A stretch of DNA of 18,358 nucleotides from Clostridia bacterium. Its GTDB lineage: Bacteria; Bacillota_A; Clostridia; Oscillospirales; CAG-272. The DNA lies in contig JAFTLD010000061.1 in the NCBI GenBank assembly GCA_017452945.1, positions 1 to 18,358 of the forward strand, in the 5' to 3' direction. A program made the position numbers and the translations under genes. Shown piece by piece: positions 15,149-18,358 of the stretch; the stretch's first letter is position 1, and the number at the start of each line of letters is the position of its first letter. Under the pieces are notes generated by a model that had not been told where the DNA came from, did not search any database, and worked only from the letters and a program-made list of their open reading frames with translations.

Positions 15149-17914
15149 TCAGTCGGTGCAGATCACTTGATAATCGCCCGTATCTTCGTCCCAGCCTGTT
15201 CCCTTTCTCAGAGAATTCCACTCGCTCTCTGTGCCGCAATACAGGATCTTTTCAAGTCCCGTGCAGCCGGAGAACGCATAATTGCCAATATTTCTGACGC
15301 TGCCGGGGATGGTAACGCTCTCAAGGCTTGTGCAATTACGGAATGCGTGCGTACCGATCGTCAGCACGCTTTCGGTCATTACGACATCAGTAAGACCTGT
15401 GCAGTTATAGAACGCAAAATTACCAATGCTCGTCACGCCCTCGCCAAGCGTCACGCGAACAATGCCCGTGCAGCCATAGAATGCACCGCGCAGGATCTTA
15501 CCGCCCGTCACGTTCACGGACGTCAGGGATGCGGGAATATAGTAGGTTTCCTCTATGCTTGTAATGAAATTCTCACCGTTAAAGGCCTGCAGAACCGCAA
15601 CGCCGCCCTCATACTCGGCCGTGCCGAATATGTAGCCCAAAGGATACTGGAAGGGATCGGCCTCGGTCTTGGCACTTTGGCCGACAAACGGGATGGTGAT
15701 GCTCTCAAGGCCCGAGCAGCCTGACAAAGCGCCGCTGCCAATGCTCTTGACGCTATTGGGAATGACAATGCTTACAAGTCCCGTACAGCCGCCAAAGGCA
15801 AGCTCACCGATCACCTCAACCGTTTCGGGAATGTAGATCTCGGTAATGTGCTTATTTTGGAAAGCCGCGTTGCCGATCACCTTGACGGGCAGTCCCTCAA
15901 ACTCTTCGGCAATATAAACGACAGTAGATTTGCCCGTGTAGTCGATCACCTCGGCATACGTGCCGTCAGCAGAGATCTGATAGTGCAGGCCATCCGTCTC
16001 ACGGATCGATCTTTCGCAAACCGAGCAGAATCCATCCTCGGCAAAGCTATGTGCTTCTGCTTGTCCCTTTTCCGAGCAAACACCGCAAACCGGCCAGTGG
16101 GTATCGTCATCGTCGCCGTAGCCCGACCACGTATGCGTTGCCGCTACGATCTGTTGTGCAACAAGTACCTCGTCACATACCGCGCAATGCGCGCCCTCGG
16201 TCAAGCCGTTTTCATTGCAACCGGGCGCTACGGCAGGATCGATCACCTCTGTATGTCCAAGCGCTGCAACGGTTTGCTGTGCAAGCAGTACCATATCGCA
16301 AACCGAGCAATGCATGCCCTCGGTCAAACCCGTCTCGGTACAGGTAGGTGCAACAGCCTCGTCGATCTCCTCGGTATGTCCTGCTGCGGAAACCGAAACG
16401 TTCTCGCGGCTCAGCTCAATTCCGCACGTGACGCAATATACGACTCTATCGTAAGAACCGCCCTCAAGGCAGGTGGAAAGCGTGTTATTTTCTTTGACAG
16501 CCTTTCCCTCGGTATGTCCGAGCGCGGCAACCTCATACTGTGCAAGCAATACGATATCGCATACCTCACAATGGCTGCCCTCGGTCAAGCCCGACTCGGT
16601 ACAAGTGGGAGCGACGGCTGCGTCGGTCACCTCGGTATGTCCCTTGGCGGGCGCGATCTCCTGCGCGATCAGAATCTCCTCGCACACGTCGCAACGTCTA
16701 CCCTCGGTCAAGCCCGACTCGGTACAGGTGGGAGCGACGGCAGCGTCGATGATCTCGGTATGTCCGAGTGCGTCAACCGTCACGGTATCGCGGCTGACCT
16801 CAGCGTTACATACGGTGCAGTACACAGCGTTGTCGTATGCGCCCGTTTCTGTGCAAGTGGGGGATACGCTGTTTTCCACAACGACCTCGCCAAGTGCATG
16901 TCCCAAAGCAGCAATCTCATTCTGCGCTGTGAACACCTCACCGCACGCCAAGCAATGCACGCCCTCGGTCAAGCCCGATTCGGTACAGGTGGGGGCTACG
17001 GCCGCATCGGTCACCTCGCTGTGTCCCGTTGCGGATACTTGCATATGCTCACGTCCAAGCTCGGTGCTGCAGCTCGTGCAATACACGACCTGATCGTAAG
17101 AGCCTGCCTCCGTACAGGTGGGCGCTGCGTTGTTCTCTACCACAGCATCCCCCTCGGTGTGCCCCGTTGCGGATACTGTCACGCTCTGCCGATCAAGCTC
17201 TGTTTCGCACGCGGAACAGTATACCACGTGATCGTAAGAGCCCTCGCCAAGGCAAGTGGGCGCAACGTTGTTCTCCACAACGGCCTCGCCCTCGGTATGC
17301 CCCTTGGCAGAAACCTCCTCTTGCGCGAGAAGCACCTCATTGCAAACAGAGCAGTTCTTACCCTCGGTAAGGCCTGCCTCTGTACAGGTGGGAGCTACGG
17401 CATCCACCACGGCCTCGGTATGTCCGGTCTTTTTCAGGGTTTCGGTTTTGATGGATTCCTCACAAACGCTGCAAAGCAAAGCCTTGCTGCCGTTTCTGGT
17501 ACAGGACGGCTCGCGCTTGACCACCCATTCTCCCTCGGTATGCCCAACAGCGGGAATGCTGTTGATCTTAAGCACGATATGGCATTTTTTGCAAGCACGG
17601 TACTCCGTACCGTTTTGGGTGCAGGTGGGCTCACTGCTGACGCTCCACTCGCCCTCCTCGTGACCGGTAGCCATATTGGTTCTCGATTCTATTTCACCGC
17701 AAGCACATACGCGCTGCTGTTTGCCATTCTCAACGCAGGTCGTTTCAAGGACGGTCATCCAGTCGCTGAATGCATGCACGTGTGCCTGCGTCCCCGCCTC
17801 GGTAGTCATGGACTCTTTTTGCGGATCATCATCCTTATCACACGCCGTAAGCAGCAAAACGCACGCCAACAGCACAATACAGCCAAGCAGAATACATCTT
17901 ATCCTCTTGTTCAT
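15149..17914 (-). CDS. Large lipoprotein: 13 Cys-containing GHTE repeats plus BspA-type leucine-rich repeats
   Basis: The 921-residue surface protein begins with a lipoprotein signal (LLTAC, C25) and an acidic linker. Residues from about 45 to 600 form 13 repeats of about 39-46 residues, each ending in GH(T/S/A)(E/L) and carrying a P-T/S-C plus a C-x-C or C-x-x-C pair. Two forms alternate: a short one (APTCTESGLTEG then HCxVC) and a long one (ENNxAPTC, SYDxVVYCxxC, ELxR). A degenerate Cys-rich segment precedes a C-terminal domain (about 641-921) of LRR_5/BspA-type repeats such as IGNAAF, LAFGGCTGLVSIVIP and FAFYNCTGLTDV. Such proteins are usually cell-surface adhesion or interaction factors in gut anaerobes. 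The ATG at 17914 is chosen because GGAGG lies 7 nt upstream; the ATG at 17920 is too close. No neighbour shares the operon. Confidence 0.9.
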   Translation of the reverse strand: MNKRIRCILLGCIVLLACVLLLTACDKDDDPQKESMTTEAGTQAHVHAFSDWMTVLETTCVENGKQQRVCACGEIESRTNMATGHEEGEWSVSSEPTCTQNGTEYRACKKCHIVLKINSIPAVGHTEGEWVVKREPSCTRNGSKALLCSVCEESIKTETLKKTGHTEAVVDAVAPTCTEAGLTEGKNCSVCNEVLLAQEEVSAKGHTEGEAVVENNVAPTCLGEGSYDHVVYCSACETELDRQSVTVSATGHTEGDAVVENNAAPTCTEAGSYDQVVYCTSCSTELGREHMQVSATGHSEVTDAAVAPTCTESGLTEGVHCLACGEVFTAQNEIAALGHALGEVVVENSVSPTCTETGAYDNAVYCTVCNAEVSRDTVTVDALGHTEIIDAAVAPTCTESGLTEGRRCDVCEEILIAQEIAPAKGHTEVTDAAVAPTCTESGLTEGSHCEVCDIVLLAQYEVAALGHTEGKAVKENNTLSTCLEGGSYDRVVYCVTCGIELSRENVSVSAAGHTEEIDEAVAPTCTETGLTEGMHCSVCDMVLLAQQTVAALGHTEVIDPAVAPGCNENGLTEGAHCAVCDEVLVAQQIVAATHTWSGYGDDDDTHWPVCGVCSEKGQAEAHSFAEDGFCSVCERSIRETDGLHYQISADGTYAEVIDYTGKSTVVYIAEEFEGLPVKVIGNAAFQNKHITEIYIPETVEVIGELAFGGCTGLVSIVIPNSVKSIGSGALSGCSGLESITIPFVGQSAKTEADPFQYPLGYIFGTAEYEGGVAVLQAFNGENFITSIEETYYIPASLTSVNVTGGKILRGAFYGCTGIVRVTLGEGVTSIGNFAFYNCTGLTDVVMTESVLTIGTHAFRNCTSLESVTIPGSVRNIGNYAFSGCTGLEKILYCGTESEWNSLRKGTGWDEDTGDYQVICTD

Positions 17915-17920
17915 TCTCAT

Positions 17921-18042
17921 TCCTCCCTTTCGGACGGGTTATCTGATGCGCAGGAAATCCCCTGCGCGGACAAAAACAAAAGCTGATACGCACCAAATAT
18001 TCACAACACAAAATAACGGCTCAACCGTCTTGGTGCCTATTC
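17921..18042 (-). promoter_or_regulatory. Structured 5' leader of the repeat lipoprotein gene
   Basis: The transcript would have a leader of about 125 nt. It can form a long-range stem GCACCAA/TTGGTGC (17990-17996 with 18031-18037) enclosing a small ACGG/CCGT hairpin, then a separate perfect 7-bp hairpin GCGCAGG/CCTGCGC (17948-17954 with 17961-17967) 28 nt before the ribosome site. No known riboswitch class is recognised and no leader peptide is obvious. It could simply stabilise the mRNA. Confidence 0.4.
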
Positions 18043-18048
18043 AATACA

Positions 18049-18077
18049 TTGTATCACAATTTACTGCATTTTTCAAG
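18049..18077 (-). promoter_or_regulatory. Promoter of the repeat lipoprotein gene
   Basis: On the complement, TTGAAA (18072-18077), 17-nt spacer, TACAAT (18049-18054) preceded by TGA. A TTGACT just upstream is an alternative but badly spaced -35. Confidence 0.6.
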
Positions 18078-18171
18078 TCAAAAATCAAAAAAGAGCACAA
18101 ATCAGGGCTTTTATGCACCAATTGATCGCTTCTTGACACGAAATAAAGCCAAAAAACAAGAAAAGCCCCAT

Positions 18172-18201
18172 GGGGAGATACTCCAAGCGGAGTATCTCCC
18201 C
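18172..18201 (-). terminator. 13-bp perfect hairpin, possible minus-strand terminator
   Basis: GGGGAGATACTCC (18172-18184) pairs perfectly with 18189-18201 across an AAGC loop. On the minus strand it is followed, after ATGGGGC, by TTTTCTTGTTTTTT, so it could end a gene lying beyond the right edge. The T-run starts several bases late, and a competing CCCCATGGGG palindrome overlaps the base, so the call is tentative. Confidence 0.4.
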
Positions 18202-18203
18202 GG

Positions 18204-18358
18204 TTCTATTCGCCTATGGCGAGTGATATTGCCTTTGGCAGTGATATTCGTCTTACGACGAGTGAGTATTTCGCCAAAGGCGAAATTTCGCTACGCGAGT
18301 TTGGGAGGCGAATAGAATATCACTGAAGCCGTAAGGCTTCAATATCACTATTGCGACA
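18204..18358. repeat. Array of short stem-loops joined by GTGATATT motifs (runs off the window)
   Basis: At least six hairpins lie in about 140 bp: TCGCC/GGCGA (18210-18222), TGCC/GGCA (18230-18240), TCGTC/GACGA (18248-18261), TTTCGCC/GGCGAAA (18269-18285), TCGC/GCGA (18288-18298) and TGAAGCC/GGCTTCA (18324-18341). GTGATATT follows the first two (18223-18230, 18241-18248), a variant GTGAGTATT follows the third, and the inverse AATATCAC appears twice on the right (18316-18323, 18341-18348). An 11-bp outer pair TTCTATTCGCC/GGCGAATAGAA (18204-18214 with 18307-18317) encloses most of it. No coding capacity is evident. Confidence 0.75.

Noticed and set aside
15848..17986. Long plus-strand open frame (712 codons) opposite the repeat lipoprotein
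   Set aside because: It mirrors the repeats of the minus-strand gene, has no ribosome site or promoter and no recognisable domain. The minus strand has a signal peptide, Cys repeats and LRRs.

Overview
The window looks like the chromosome of an anaerobic, gut-type member of the Firmicutes (class Clostridia, broadly Oscillospiraceae-like). The grounds are roughly balanced base composition in genes with A/T-rich spacers, strong GGAGG-type ribosome sites, extended -10 promoters (TGnTATAAT), Firmicutes-style lipoproteins with an acidic/Thr-rich linker, and cysteine-repeat/BspA-type surface proteins. This is inferred from sequence character and protein families, not from a search.

Left edge (1-225): the first 16 codons of an IS200/IS605-type transposase on the minus strand, with its promoter, a long inverted repeat able to hide its ribosome site, and a tip hairpin. 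Next to it is the terminator of the large minus-strand operon.

Minus-strand operon (226-10314, transcribed right to left): murD; three consecutive M42-family genes, of which the middle one has lost most of its metal ligands; a PLP protein of the methionine gamma-lyase/aluminium-resistance family; a lipoprotein with a duplicated domain; a NifS/IscS-type cysteine desulfurase; and a secreted sialate O-acetylesterase-like lipoprotein. Most junctions are 1-33 nt gaps or overlaps, so one mRNA with translational coupling is likely. The one larger gap, 138 nt before the PLP gene, carries two hairpins. The set mixes peptidoglycan precursor synthesis, peptide breakdown, sulfur/PLP chemistry and envelope lipoproteins.

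Divergent plus-strand genes (10441-12883): a type IIA topoisomerase B subunit with an intact ATPase and TOPRIM domain but no A-subunit gene beside it, then a 77-residue hypothetical protein with its own promoter.

RNA and repeat region (12900-13800): a tRNA-Ser(GGA) with a near-consensus promoter and a very strong terminator. It is followed by a 126-nt sequence that folds into a clean three-way junction, then 3.2 copies of a 101-bp tandem repeat. I see no credible gene here.

Right part: a membrane-bound M48/Ste24-type metalloprotease (plus) and, convergent with it across a shared bidirectional terminator, a 921-residue lipoprotein (minus) made of 13 Cys-containing repeats and a C-terminal BspA-type leucine-rich-repeat domain, with a structured 5' leader. 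The window ends inside an array of short stem-loops joined by GTGATATT motifs.
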